Positions 20,588 to 29,711 are shown, counted from the stretch's first letter. The stretch is DNA of 64,000 nucleotides from JBNKVT01 sp050299335 (GCA_050299335.1 JBNKVT010000003.1:1-64000); one strand, 5' to 3'. Numbers and translations: made by a program. The notes: generated from the letters alone by a model not told the origin.

Positions 20588-21040
20588 TCAGTCCGTCGGC
20601 AGGGACTTTTTCATTGAGACGGTGTTGGCGCTGCGCGACAGTTCTACCCATCCAAGGTGCTGATAGAGCCGGATATTTTCAGGCATGTCGACATGGGTGC
20701 TCAGGCGCATCTCGTCATATCCCTGCCGCTTGGCCTCGTTTTCGGAAAGTGCTATCAGCTTTCGTCCCAGTCCCTTGCCGGCGTGAGCGGGATGGACTGC
20801 GAGGTTCGCCAGTTTCAGGAACCCGTCACCGGCGACAAGGACAAGACCGGCAATGACCTCATCGCCTTGCACGGCAACCCAGACCTGATTGTCGGCAATG
20901 TCTTCCGCCAGTCCTTCGGAGACCGAAGGCAAGTCGGAGATGCGATCGGTGTAGCGGGCATAGGCGGCGTCGATGCAGGCGGCCAGGGCCGGGGCATCTG
21001 CCGTTTTGGCGGGGCGTATGACTGGAGCGTGCTTTGTCAT
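20588..21040 (-). CDS. GNAT-family N-acetyltransferase
   Basis: The 150-residue protein starts MTKHAPVIRPAKTADAPALA, the usual 'iRpA...Da.al' opening of GNATs. The acetyl-CoA site is in 'LANLAVHPAHAGKGLGRKLI' (about 75-94) and the end contains 'DMPENIRLYQHLGWVELSRS'. It is a small single-domain enzyme with unknown substrate. The start is the methionine before 'KHAPVIRPA'; an 86-residue in-frame extension upstream is not protein-like. The stop lies close to a broken DUF1801-like gene. Confidence 0.88.
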   Translation of the reverse strand: MTKHAPVIRPAKTADAPALAACIDAAYARYTDRISDLPSVSEGLAEDIADNQVWVAVQGDEVIAGLVLVAGDGFLKLANLAVHPAHAGKGLGRKLIALSENEAKRQGYDEMRLSTHVDMPENIRLYQHLGWVELSRSANTVSMKKSLPTD

Positions 21041-21596
21041 GCCGGTGAGACCGTCCCCTTCAATGGCGGGGTACCGTAACGCAATACCTGACGGTCCTGA
21101 AGCCATTCCGGGCCGAGCAGACAGCTCCTCTTTCAAACGCTGCGGGAGAAGACTATATTGCCCGGTGGCGGGTGCTGCTCGGTTCGTCAGGGGCTGCATC
21201 CTAGTGGCCTTAAATTTTCTTGAGGGAGCTGGCTCTGCGACTGGTCGTGGCCTAACGCACCCGGCGCCCACCTGGTTGTCCAGGCTCTCAAGGATCAATC
21301 GCCACCAACGGCTGCTGCGGGCCCGCCGCTTTTGCCATCGCGCCGGTTTTTTGAGTAGGGGGTGTGCAAGGCCCGACCCTTTCGTATAAGTTGTGCCTTG
21401 GAGGCCGCCAAAAAGGCAAAGTGTCGGCTAAAGGGCAGAACATTCAGGGAAAAAATTTGAAAAACGCAGCAATTTCAACTGTATCCCGAGGAATACAATC
21501 GACGATACTCTTGCCGGTCGCGCCGATTTCGGTGGCGTTTGCTGAGGTCGGGGACATAGGTAGGACTACTGTAGCAATGACCGCCAGTGGGGCGAG
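21041..21596. other. Intergenic region without a convincing gene
   Basis: This 556-base gap separates the minus-strand GNAT gene from the plus-strand YmdB gene and must hold both promoters. A plus-strand open frame at 21364-21600 lacks a good ribosome site and family resemblance. On the minus strand, about 21610-21444, a frame without a start codon encodes a stretch like a secretion signal ('LAPLAVIATVVLPMSPTSAN') followed by about 30 residues. No RNA gene was recognised. Confidence 0.5.
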
Positions 21597-22415
21597 ATGA
21601 GAATATTGTTTCTGGGCGATGTGGTGGGCCGGTCGGGCCGAAGCGCCGTGATCGAAAAACTGCCGGGGCTGCGTGCGGCCTGGAAGCTGGATTTCGTCAT
21701 CGTCAATGCCGAGAACGCCACCTCCGGCATGGGGCTGAGCGGGGAGCACGCGAGGCAGATGCTCGATGCCGGCGCGGATTGTCTCACCCTCGGCGACCAC
21801 GCCTTCGACCAGCGCGACATGCTGAAATTCATCGAAAGCGAGCCCAGGATCATCCGGCCGCTGAACTTTGCCAGGACCGCGCCGGGTAGGGGGGCGGCGG
21901 TGTTCGAGGCGGCGGGCGGGCGCAAGGTGGCGGTGGTTCAGGCGCTGGGCCAGACCTTCATGAAACGGCCCTTCGACGATCCGTTCTCGGCGCTCGACGA
22001 GGCGCTGAAGAAAGTGCCGATGGGCGGCGCGGCGCAGGCGGTCGTGGTGGATTTCCATGCCGAGGCGACCTCGGAGAAGATGGCGATGGGGCATTGGTGC
22101 AACGGGCGCGCCTCGCTGGTGGTCGGGACGCATACCCATGTGCCGACCGCCGATGCGATGGTGCTGGACAAGGGCACCGCCTATCTGACCGATGCCGGGA
22201 TGTGCGGGGATTACCGTTCGGTGATCGGCATGGATGCGACCGAGCCGATGATGCGGTTTGTCACCGGCATGCCCAAGGCGCGGTTCTCGCCGGCGAGTGG
22301 CGAGGCGACATTGTCCGGGGTGCTGGTGGTCACAGACGACCGCAGCGGGCAGGCGCAGTCGGTGGAGATGGTGCGGGTCGGCGGGTCGTTGCAGGGCGCG
22401 GGCCCGGAGGAATGA
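21597..22415 (+). CDS. YmdB-family metallophosphoesterase (TIGR00282)
   Basis: The 272-residue protein begins MRILFLGDVVGRSGRSAVIE. The metal ligands of this calcineurin-like family are visible as D8 in 'FLGDVVGR', N and E in 'VNAENATSGMGL', 'GDHAFDQRD', then H in 'VDFHAEATSEK' and 'GTHTHVPTAD'. Family members hydrolyse cyclic nucleotides such as 2',3'-cAMP (Bacillus YmdB). The 'LGDVVG..GR..v...L' opening and length are standard. It is a cytoplasmic enzyme. The next gene begins about 120 bases later. Physiological role in alphaproteobacteria is not established. Confidence 0.9.
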   Translation: MRILFLGDVVGRSGRSAVIEKLPGLRAAWKLDFVIVNAENATSGMGLSGEHARQMLDAGADCLTLGDHAFDQRDMLKFIESEPRIIRPLNFARTAPGRGAAVFEAAGGRKVAVVQALGQTFMKRPFDDPFSALDEALKKVPMGGAAQAVVVDFHAEATSEKMAMGHWCNGRASLVVGTHTHVPTADAMVLDKGTAYLTDAGMCGDYRSVIGMDATEPMMRFVTGMPKARFSPASGEATLSGVLVVTDDRSGQAQSVEMVRVGGSLQGAGPEE

Positions 22416-22537
22416 TTTTCATTGCCTTGTGAGCATCGCGAAACGCCTTGTGGAGCGGGCGCGGTTACGCCAATCTGTGCCGCGATCCCGTAGCCGGGAG
22501 GACTTGGGGAGGCGACAATGACAAGAGGACGGTCTGG

Positions 22538-24325
22538 TTGGTTGACCTGATCCCCTATGAGGGTTTTGCCGCCTATGCCACGCTGGCGACTGTGGCGGCG
22601 ATGCTGGTCCTGTTCGCCCGCGAGACCTATCCGACCGAGGTCGTGGCCATGGCCGGGGCGGCGTTTCTCTATCTGATCGGGGTGGTGGGCAGTGCGGACG
22701 TGCTGTCGGTCTTTGCCAATCCCGCCCCCTGGACGATTGCCGCGATGTTCATCATCTCGGGCGGGCTGGTGCGCACCGGGGCGCTGAACACGCTGACCGG
22801 ACTGATCGCGCGCTATGGCGAGACGCGGCCCTCGATGGTGCTGGTGGTCTTTGCGCTGACCGTGGTCTTCGCCTCGGCCTTCATGAACAACACGCCGGTG
22901 GTGGTGCTGCTGATCCCGGTGGCGACGAAACTGGCGGAAACGCTGGGGACGGTGCCGTCGAAACTGCTGATCCCGCTTTCCTATATGGCGATCTTCGGCG
23001 GTATGTGCACGCTGATCGGGACCTCGACCAACCTCTTGGTCGACGGGATCGCGCGTGGCGCCGGGCTGGAGCCGTTCACCATGTTCGAGATCACGCCTCT
23101 GGGCGCGATCCTGGCAGTTGTCGGGTTTGTCTATCTGCGCGTCCTCGGCCCGAAGCTGCTGCCGCGGCGCGAGAGCATGGCGCAGCTGCTGGGCGGGCGG
23201 AAATCGATGAAATTCTTCACCGAGGTGGCGGTGCCCGACGGCTCGCCGCTGATCGGCACCGGCGTGTTCGAGGTCGGGCTGTTCAAGCGCGAGGGGATAA
23301 GGGTCATCGACGTCCTCAGGGGCGATGCCTCGCTGCGCCGTGCCTTCCCGGAGGTGGCGCTGGAGCGTGGCGACCGTATCGTGCTGCGCACCGAGGTCGA
23401 CGAGCTGCTGGGACTGAAGGAGAGCGGTTCGGTCCATATGGTCGACGAACTGTCCTCGCGCTCCACGACGACGGTCGAGGCGCTGATCTCGCCGGGATGC
23501 CGGCTGGTCGGACGCACGCTGGGCTCGCTCAGGCTCCGGCGGCGCTACGGGGTCTATCCGCTGGCCGTGCATCGGCGGAACCAGAATATCGGCCGGCAGC
23601 TGGACGATGTGGTGGTGCGGGTCGGCGACACGCTGCTTCTGGAGGGGGCGCCGGAGGATATCCAGCGGCTGGCGGCGGATGTGGACCTGATCGATATCGC
23701 CACCCCGACCGGACGTTCCTTCCGGCGCTCGCATGCGCCTCTGGTGATCGCGGTGTTAGCGGGCGTGGTGATCCTTGCGGCACTTGGCGTGGCGCCGATC
23801 CTGGCGCTGGGCCTGCTGGGCGTGACCCTGATCCTGCTGGCCCGCGCCATCGATGCCGATGAAGCGTTTTCCTTCATCGAGGGGCAGCTGCTGGCATTGA
23901 TCTTCGCGATGCTGGTGGTCGGAGCGGCCCTGGACAATTCCGGCGCGGTGGCGCTGATCGCCAACGGGCTGGCGCCCTATCTGGCGGGAATGCCGGCGCC
24001 GTTGCTGGTTTTCGCCGTCTATGCGCTGGCGACGACGCTGACGGAAATGGTCTCGAACAACGCGGTGGCGGTGGTGGTCACCCCGGTGGCCATCGGCCTG
24101 GCGCAGGCGCTGGGCGTGGACCCCAGACCGCTGGTCGTCGCGGTGATGATCGCCGCCTCGGCGAGTTTCGCCACGCCGATCGGCTATCAGACCAACACGC
24201 TGGTCTATGGGCCCGGCGGCTACCGTTTTACCGATTTCATGCGCATCGGCATCCCGCTGAATATAACAATCGCGGTGATCGCCTCCGCACTCATCCCGGT
24301 CTTCTGGCCGCTGGAGCTGCCCTGA
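22538..24325 (+). CDS. SLC13/DASS-type anion permease with two RCK_C (TrkA-C) domains
   Basis: This roughly 595-residue inner-membrane protein has hydrophobic helices in two halves (about 1-200 and 390-595). They flank two soluble RCK_C repeats (about 215-300 with 'LFKREGIRVIDVLRGDASLR', and 305-390 with 'LRRRYGVYPLAVHRRNQNIG'). The conserved 'NNTPVVVLLIPVATKLAE' and 'GTSTNLLVDG', and the second-half 'MVSNNAVAVVVTPVAIGLAQ' and 'ATPIGYQTNTLVYGPGGYRF', are DASS-family signatures. Such proteins move sulfate, tungstate or carboxylates; the substrate is unclear. I choose TTG 22538, with GAGGA 8 bases upstream, since the more upstream in-frame sequence is not protein-like. Confidence 0.85.
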   Translation: MVDLIPYEGFAAYATLATVAAMLVLFARETYPTEVVAMAGAAFLYLIGVVGSADVLSVFANPAPWTIAAMFIISGGLVRTGALNTLTGLIARYGETRPSMVLVVFALTVVFASAFMNNTPVVVLLIPVATKLAETLGTVPSKLLIPLSYMAIFGGMCTLIGTSTNLLVDGIARGAGLEPFTMFEITPLGAILAVVGFVYLRVLGPKLLPRRESMAQLLGGRKSMKFFTEVAVPDGSPLIGTGVFEVGLFKREGIRVIDVLRGDASLRRAFPEVALERGDRIVLRTEVDELLGLKESGSVHMVDELSSRSTTTVEALISPGCRLVGRTLGSLRLRRRYGVYPLAVHRRNQNIGRQLDDVVVRVGDTLLLEGAPEDIQRLAADVDLIDIATPTGRSFRRSHAPLVIAVLAGVVILAALGVAPILALGLLGVTLILLARAIDADEAFSFIEGQLLALIFAMLVVGAALDNSGAVALIANGLAPYLAGMPAPLLVFAVYALATTLTEMVSNNAVAVVVTPVAIGLAQALGVDPRPLVVAVMIAASASFATPIGYQTNTLVYGPGGYRFTDFMRIGIPLNITIAVIASALIPVFWPLELP

Positions 24326-24492
24326 GCATGGTGCCCGCCACGCGCTTGCCCCCGCGGAAACCAGCGGCGGAGAGCCCGTGCCCCGCAATCGCGCTTGCGC
24401 CGGGCAGCGGGACATGCGAGGGCAAATCCGCGCGGAGGCCGGAGGGTGCGGCCACGCGCGGAAACTCGCCCTTGAGGCCGTGAAAAAAGACT

Positions 24493-24501
24493 TTATCCAC
24501 A
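24493..24501 (+). promoter_or_regulatory. Consensus DnaA box upstream of rodZ
   Basis: TTATCCACA matches the DnaA box consensus TTATNCACA exactly and lies 112 bases before rodZ in a short AT-rich stretch (about 24480-24535) that also has the probable rodZ promoter (TACACTATAAAA). The 287-base gap 24326-24612 holds no clear gene; a minus-strand frame of 69 codons starting GTG at 24500 lacks a ribosome site. A single box may be chance. Confidence 0.35.
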
Positions 24502-24612
24502 AGCGCTTCAAATGGTGTTACACTATAAAAAAAGGGTAGCGTTCGTCTGAGGTTCCGATTCGTTTCTCATCCGGGCAGCTGGTGTAATTTGGGGGTCTAG
24601 GGGCAGAGATCC

Positions 24613-25773
24613 ATGGACGGTGAAATCCAGAATGACGAGTTGGGGGGCTTTGACTCGTATGAATTGAAACTCGGCGACATGCTGAGGGGCGAGCGGGCGA
24701 CGATGGGCAAGTCGCTGCTCGATGTACAGCGCGACCTGAGGATCAAGGCGGCCTATATCTCGGCAATCGAGAATTGCGATCCCAGCGTCTTTCCCAATCC
24801 CGGTTTCGTTGCCGGTTACGTCAGGTCGTATGCCCGCTATCTGAAGCTCGACCCCGAAGACATCTTCCGCGCCTTCTGCACCGAAAGCGGCTTCACCGGC
24901 GTCAATGCCGATGTCCGCCCGGCCCGGACCGGCGGCGGCACGACAAGGGTTCTGGCAGGGCCGGCGCTGGCCGGCAAGGATGACGCCATCCTCAAGGCAG
25001 TGCCGATGGGAGGGATTAAACCCAGCGTTTTCAGTGAGATATCCCTGTCTGCGGTCGGGTCGGTCCTGGTGTTGGCGCTGCTGGTCGGTGGCCTTGGCTA
25101 TGGGGGTTACCGGGTGGTGAATGCCATCCAGACGGTCGAGATCGCCCCGGTGAACCAAACCCCGGTCGCGCTCGACGATCTGGAACTGGCCGATACCGCC
25201 CCCGCGACCGAGGCCGGGGCGGAACTGGTCACCGCAAGCGCCGAACAGGTGGCGCGCGACAACGATCTGGCCCGGCTTTACCAGCCGCGCGAGCTGGAGA
25301 TCCCGGTGGTCGCCACCCGCGACGGCCCGATCGCCGAGATCGATCCCGACACGGTCGGCACGGTGAAGCTGCCGAGCGAGGAAACCCCGGAGTTTGCCGA
25401 AATCGCCGAGATCTACGATCCGGTGGTCCGCGAGGTTCCGACCCCGCCGACGGTCAATGTCATCGCCGAGCAGCCAGCCTGGGTGCGGGTCTATCTCGCC
25501 GACGGCTCGATTCTCTTCGAAAAGATCCTCGACAAGGGCGAGGCCTATGAATTGCCCCTCGACGTCGAGGCCCCGCTGTTGCGGGCGGGCAACGCCGGGG
25601 CGGTGTATCTGCTGGTCGACGGACGGGCTTTCGGGCCGGTCGGCAAGGGCGCGAATGTGGTCAAGCAGGTCTCGCTGGTGCCCGACGACATCACCAGCAC
25701 TCAGACCCTGGCCGAGACCATTCCCGACCCGATCCTGGAATCGACCGCCATGCAGGCGGTGTTGCAGGAATAG
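24613..25773 (+). CDS. rodZ: Cytoskeletal protein RodZ (HTH, TM, DUF4115)
   Basis: The 386-residue protein has an N-terminal HTH_25 domain (about 18-90; 'LGDMLRGERATMGKSLLDVQ' and 'PGFVAGYVRSYARYLKLDPE'), a single membrane helix (about 140-163; 'SAVGSVLVLALLVGGLGYGG'), a long acidic linker and a C-terminal DUF4115 domain (about 285-360; 'WVRVYLADGSILFEKILDKG'). This is the RodZ layout: the HTH contacts MreB and the outer domain sits in the periplasm to guide cell elongation. The neighbour ispG follows, as in many proteobacteria where rodZ and ispG are adjacent. Confidence 0.9.
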   Translation: MDGEIQNDELGGFDSYELKLGDMLRGERATMGKSLLDVQRDLRIKAAYISAIENCDPSVFPNPGFVAGYVRSYARYLKLDPEDIFRAFCTESGFTGVNADVRPARTGGGTTRVLAGPALAGKDDAILKAVPMGGIKPSVFSEISLSAVGSVLVLALLVGGLGYGGYRVVNAIQTVEIAPVNQTPVALDDLELADTAPATEAGAELVTASAEQVARDNDLARLYQPRELEIPVVATRDGPIAEIDPDTVGTVKLPSEETPEFAEIAEIYDPVVREVPTPPTVNVIAEQPAWVRVYLADGSILFEKILDKGEAYELPLDVEAPLLRAGNAGAVYLLVDGRAFGPVGKGANVVKQVSLVPDDITSTQTLAETIPDPILESTAMQAVLQE

Positions 25774-25851
25774 ACGCGGGTCCCGCGTGACAAGCGGCCC
25801 CTCAGCGCCTATGTCTTGGCTCTGGCCCCCTTTCCAACAGATTTGCCCTTC

Positions 25852-26985
25852 ATGACCCATAATCCGATCCGTCCCTGGCGAAATATCGAGCGGCGAAAGA
25901 GCCGCAGGATCATGGTCGGATCGGTGCCGGTCGGCGGGGATGCGCCGATTTCGGTGCAGACGATGACCAACACGCAGACCGACGATGTGGCGGCGACTGT
26001 GGCACAGGTGCAGCGCTGTGCCGAGGCCGGGGCGGATATCGTGCGGGTGTCGTGTCCCGACGAGGCCGCGACCCGGGCGCTGCGCGAGATCGTCGCCGAA
26101 AGCCCGGTGCCGATTGTCGCCGATATTCATTTCCACTACCGGCGTGCCATCGAGGCCGCCGAGGCCGGGGCGGCCTGCCTCAGGATCAATCCGGGGAATA
26201 TCGGCTCGAAGGAGCGGGTTGCCGAGGTGGTGCGGGCCGCGAAGGACCATGGCTGTTCGATCCGGATCGGGGTCAATGCCGGCTCGCTGGAACGGCATCT
26301 CCTGGAGAAATATGCCGAACCCTGTCCCGAGGCGATGATCGAAAGCGGGCTGGAGCATATCCGCATCCTTGAGGACCATGATTTCCACGCGTTCAAGATC
26401 TCCGTGAAGGCCTCGGACGTTTTCCTCGCCGCCGCCGCCTATCAGGGGCTGGCCGAGGCGACGGACGCGCCCATTCATCTCGGGATCACCGAGGCCGGGG
26501 GCAGAACCTCGGGCACGATCAAGTCGGCGATCGGGCTTGGGAACCTTCTGTGGATGGGGATCGGCGACACACTCAGGGTCTCGCTGTCGGCGGAGCCAGA
26601 GGAGGAGGTCAAGGTCGGGTTCGAGATCCTGAAGTCCCTGGGGCTCAGGCACCGGGGGGTCAACATCATCTCGTGCCCCTCCTGCGCGCGGCAGGGTTTC
26701 GACGTGATCAAGACGGTAGAGCTGCTCGAAGACCGGCTGGCCCATATCCGCCAGCCGATCACCCTGTCGATCATCGGTTGCGTCGTGAACGGTCCCGGAG
26801 AGGCGCTGATGACCGATATCGGCTTCACCGGCGGCGGGGCGGGATCGGGGATGGTCTATCTTTCCGGGGCGCAGGTGCGTAAGCTGGAAAACGACAAGCT
26901 TGTTGACCATGTGGTCGAACTCGTTGAAAAGAAAGCTGAAGAGTTAGAAACAGTGCAAGCAGAACCGGTGCAGGCAGCGGAATAG
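25852..26985 (+). CDS. ispG: 4-hydroxy-3-methylbut-2-enyl diphosphate synthase (IspG/GcpE)
   Basis: IspG reduces MEcPP to HMBPP, the penultimate step of the non-mevalonate isoprenoid pathway, with a [4Fe-4S] cluster. The 377 residues start MTHNPIRPWRNIERRKSRRI and show 'PISVQTMTNTQTDDV', 'RINPGNIGSKERVAEVV' and the cluster ligands in 'ISCPSCARQGFDVIKTVE' and 'IIGCVVNGPGEALMTDIGF'. I choose the ATG that gives the family start; an in-frame methionine 12 residues earlier is possible. The C-terminus has an extra acidic tail (about 20 residues). It lies between rodZ and a DUF1499 gene, three bases before the latter. Confidence 0.96.
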   Translation: MTHNPIRPWRNIERRKSRRIMVGSVPVGGDAPISVQTMTNTQTDDVAATVAQVQRCAEAGADIVRVSCPDEAATRALREIVAESPVPIVADIHFHYRRAIEAAEAGAACLRINPGNIGSKERVAEVVRAAKDHGCSIRIGVNAGSLERHLLEKYAEPCPEAMIESGLEHIRILEDHDFHAFKISVKASDVFLAAAAYQGLAEATDAPIHLGITEAGGRTSGTIKSAIGLGNLLWMGIGDTLRVSLSAEPEEEVKVGFEILKSLGLRHRGVNIISCPSCARQGFDVIKTVELLEDRLAHIRQPITLSIIGCVVNGPGEALMTDIGFTGGGAGSGMVYLSGAQVRKLENDKLVDHVVELVEKKAEELETVQAEPVQAAE

Positions 26986-26988
26986 ATC

Positions 26989-27645
26989 ATGAAGATAATG
27001 TTTACCGTCATTGTTACGGTCTGTTTCGCGATCGTCATCGGCCTCCTGGTCATGGTGCGGACGACCACCCATGATCCCGCGGTCTGGCATGTCGATCCCC
27101 TGACCTTCATCGATCCGCCAACGCCGAATTTCTACCGCGTCGGTCCGCAGCAGAAGATGGCGATGCGCGTGGACATGGAAAGCCCGGTCTATGTGGGCGC
27201 GCCAGAGTTGCTGATGGAGGCGTTCGACACGTTCGTCATGGGCCAGCCCCGGGTGGAGCGGGTCAATCTGGTGCCAAGCGCCGCGATCAAGGATGCCTGG
27301 GTGACCTATGTGCAGCGCACGCCGCAGATCCAGTTTCCCGACTATATTTCGGTGAAATTCATCGACTGGGGCGACGGCACCTCGCGCATCGCCCTGATCT
27401 CGCGCTCGCGCTACGGCCATAGCGATATGGGTGTGAACGAGGCGCGGGTGAAGGAATGGCTGCCGGGAATATCCTCGTTCATCGGTACGCCGCCACCGCC
27501 GCCCGAACCCGAACCCGAACCCGAACCCGAATCCCAGCCGGAACCGGAGCCGGTAGAAGCTGCGCCGGAGGCTCCCGAACCCGCACCGGAACCAACCGCT
27601 CCCGATCCTGTGCCTGGGGATACGCCACCGGATTCCGGGCAGTAG
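26989..27645 (+). CDS. DUF1499 membrane-anchored protein with proline/glutamate tail
   Basis: The 218-residue protein has an N-terminal membrane anchor (about 3-23; 'IMFTVIVTVCFAIVIGLLVM') and a DUF1499 domain (about 25-160) with 'RVERVNLVPSAAIKDAWVTY' and 'YISVKFIDWGDGTSRIALIS'. A tail of about 50 residues is rich in Pro-Glu ('PPPPPEPEPEPEPE'), encoded by five tandem CCCGAA hexamers. The function of DUF1499 is unknown; members are predicted periplasmic. It starts three bases after ispG and is probably co-transcribed. A strong terminator follows at 27668. Confidence 0.8.
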   Translation: MKIMFTVIVTVCFAIVIGLLVMVRTTTHDPAVWHVDPLTFIDPPTPNFYRVGPQQKMAMRVDMESPVYVGAPELLMEAFDTFVMGQPRVERVNLVPSAAIKDAWVTYVQRTPQIQFPDYISVKFIDWGDGTSRIALISRSRYGHSDMGVNEARVKEWLPGISSFIGTPPPPPEPEPEPEPESQPEPEPVEAAPEAPEPAPEPTAPDPVPGDTPPDSGQ

Positions 27646-27667
27646 CTGCCGGTTCGGGATTTCTGTG

Positions 27668-27696
27668 CCCGCCTCGGGAAAGAGGCGGGTATTTTT
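27668..27696 (+). terminator. Intrinsic terminator after the ispG operon
   Basis: CCCGCCTC (27668-27675) and GAGGCGGG (27682-27689) form a perfect 8-base-pair stem with a 6-base loop, followed by TATTTTT. It lies 22 bases after the DUF1499 gene and closes the rodZ-ispG-DUF1499 stretch. Confidence 0.9.
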
Positions 27697-27822
27697 GTTG
27701 ATACCCGGCTGTTGTCCCTGATCTCGGGATCCGGGGCAGTGTTTCGGGTGTTTGAAATTGCGCGATGTCCAGGTCGGAAGCCGGTGCCGGTTTTCTGGCC
27801 GTCGCCCGGCAAGGACTGACCC

Positions 27823-28878
27823 ATGATCGGAGCCGAGAAGCTTCACCAGATCGACCAGCGGTTCGCCTATCTCGAGGCGAAGCTGGCCGCGGGCGGGAGC
27901 CCGGACGAACTGGCGGCATTGTCGAAGGAATATGCCACGTTGCGGCCGGTGGCGGCACAGGTGGCGGCCTATCTTCGGCTCGTCGACGACATTGCCGGGG
28001 CCGAGGAGATGCTGGCCGATCCCGAGATGAAGGCTCTGGCCGAGGAAGAACTGGCGGGGCTGAGGGCCGAACTGCCAGAGGCGGAGGCGGCGCTGCAGAT
28101 AGCGCTTCTGCCGAAGGACGAAGCGGACGAGCGCCCGGCGATCCTCGAGATCAGGGCCGGGACCGGCGGCGATGAGGCGGCCCTGTTCGCGGGAGATCTG
28201 GCGCGGATGTATCAGCGCTATGCCGAGGCGCGCGGCTGGAAGGTCGAGGAAATCGAGGCGTCGGAGACGGAACTGGGCGGGCTGAAGGAACTGGTGGCGA
28301 AGGTCTCGGGCGACGGGGTCTTCGCGCGGCTGAAATTCGAAAGCGGCGTGCATCGGGTCCAAAGGGTGCCGGAGACGGAATCGGGCGGCCGCATCCATAC
28401 CTCGGCGGCGACGGTGGCGGTGCTGCCCGAGGCGCAGGGAGTGGATATCGAGATCCCGGACGGCGATATCCGGATCGACACGATGCGGTCCTCCGGCGCG
28501 GGCGGCCAGCATGTGAACACGACCGATTCCGCCGTCAGGATCACCCATCTGCCGACGGGGATCGTGGTGACCTCCTCGGAAAAATCCCAGCACCGCAACC
28601 GCGACAAGGCGATGGAGGTGTTGAGGACCCGGCTTTATGACCTCGAACGCCAGAAGGCGGATGCGGAGCGGGCGGCGGCGCGCAAGGGCCAGGTCGGCTC
28701 GGGCGACCGGTCGGAGCGGATCCGGACCTATAATTTCCCGCAAGGGCGAGTGACGGATCACCGGATCAATCTGACGCTTTACAAGCTCGATCAGGTGATG
28801 GGCGGCGATCTGGACGAGATCATCGACGCGCTGATCGCCGCCGATCAGGCAGAGAAGCTGGCCGAGATGGAGCCGTGA
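27823..28878 (+). CDS. prfA: Peptide chain release factor 1
   Basis: RF1 ends translation at UAA and UAG. The 351-residue protein has the catalytic GGQ in 'SSGAGGQHVNTTDSAVRITH' and the codon-reading PxT motif as PET in 'HRVQRVPETESGGRIHTSA', which is RF1-like rather than the SPF of RF2. Length is close to the usual 355-360. Its GTGA overlap with prmC places it directly before the methyltransferase that modifies the GGQ glutamine, a highly conserved pairing. Confidence 0.97.
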   Translation: MIGAEKLHQIDQRFAYLEAKLAAGGSPDELAALSKEYATLRPVAAQVAAYLRLVDDIAGAEEMLADPEMKALAEEELAGLRAELPEAEAALQIALLPKDEADERPAILEIRAGTGGDEAALFAGDLARMYQRYAEARGWKVEEIEASETELGGLKELVAKVSGDGVFARLKFESGVHRVQRVPETESGGRIHTSAATVAVLPEAQGVDIEIPDGDIRIDTMRSSGAGGQHVNTTDSAVRITHLPTGIVVTSSEKSQHRNRDKAMEVLRTRLYDLERQKADAERAAARKGQVGSGDRSERIRTYNFPQGRVTDHRINLTLYKLDQVMGGDLDEIIDALIAADQAEKLAEMEP

Positions 28879-29711
28879 AGGCCGGTGACCTGATCCGGAA
28901 GGCAGAGGCGGTTCTGGCGGAAGCCGGGGTCGAGGGGCCAGGGCGGGATGCGCGGGTGCTGATGGGCGCGGTGCTGGGGCTGGAGCCGGGTCGGCTGATC
29001 CTGGAGTCGGATCGGGCGGTCTCGGCGAGCGAGGCGCAGATGTTTCAGCGCCAAGTGGCGGCGCGGGCGCAGCGGCAGCCGGTGGCGCAGATCGTCGGGT
29101 TCCGGGAATTCTGGGGCCGGCGGTTCCGGGTGACCCGGGACGTGCTCGACCCGCGACCCGATACCGAGACGCTGGTGGATCTGGCGCTGGAAGGCGCGGC
29201 ACCGGCGCGGCTGCTCGATCTCGGGACCGGCAGCGGCGCGCTGGCGGTGAGCCTTCTGGCGGAATGGCCCGGGGCCGAGGGCGTGGCGACGGATATCTCC
29301 GATGCGGCGCTGGCGGTGGCGGCGGAGAATGCCGCCGCGCATCGGGTTTCGGAGCGACTGGCGCTGGTGGTGTCGGACTGGTGGAGCGCCGTGGAGGGCG
29401 TCTTCGACCTCGTGGTCTCGAACCCGCCCTATATTGCCGAGGCCGAAATGGCGGGGCTCGACCCCGAGGTGCGCGACTGGGAGCCGGCGCTGGCGCTGAC
29501 CCCCGGCGGCGACGGGCTGGCGGCCTATCTGGCGATCGCGGCGGGTCTCGGCGGGCGGCTGGCGCCGGGCGGGCGGGGGTTTTTCGAGATCGGGGCCGGG
29601 CAGGCGGCGGCGGTCTCGGCGATCTTTCGCGACGCCGGGTGGAATGATCCGGTTATTCACAGGGACCTTGCCGGAAAAAATCGGGTAATCGGCGTAAAAC
29701 GAGCCAATTAG
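28875..29711 (+). CDS. prmC: Release factor glutamine N5-methyltransferase PrmC
   Basis: PrmC methylates the GGQ glutamine of release factors. The 278 residues include the helical N-terminal substrate domain (about 1-75), the SAM site 'RLLDLGTGSGALAVSLLAEW' (about 115-134) and the catalytic 'LVVSNPPYIAEAEM' (NPPY motif). It starts at a GTG overlapping the prfA stop by four bases and ends shortly before a new promoter region. It is a standard prfA-prmC unit. Confidence 0.95.
   Translation: MKAGDLIRKAEAVLAEAGVEGPGRDARVLMGAVLGLEPGRLILESDRAVSASEAQMFQRQVAARAQRQPVAQIVGFREFWGRRFRVTRDVLDPRPDTETLVDLALEGAAPARLLDLGTGSGALAVSLLAEWPGAEGVATDISDAALAVAAENAAAHRVSERLALVVSDWWSAVEGVFDLVVSNPPYIAEAEMAGLDPEVRDWEPALALTPGGDGLAAYLAIAAGLGGRLAPGGRGFFEIGAGQAAAVSAIFRDAGWNDPVIHRDLAGKNRVIGVKRAN

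Noticed and set aside
21364..21600. 78-codon plus-strand frame before the YmdB gene
   Set aside because: No clear ribosome site or family, and it overlaps the YmdB start.
24291..24500. 69-codon minus-strand frame starting GTG between the SLC13-type gene and rodZ
   Set aside because: No ribosome site, and it overlaps the 3' end of the transporter gene. The composition is somewhat protein-like, so I keep it only as a note.
29652..29661. TTATTCACA, a second DnaA box
   Set aside because: It lies inside the prmC coding region and is alone, so chance is the simplest reading.
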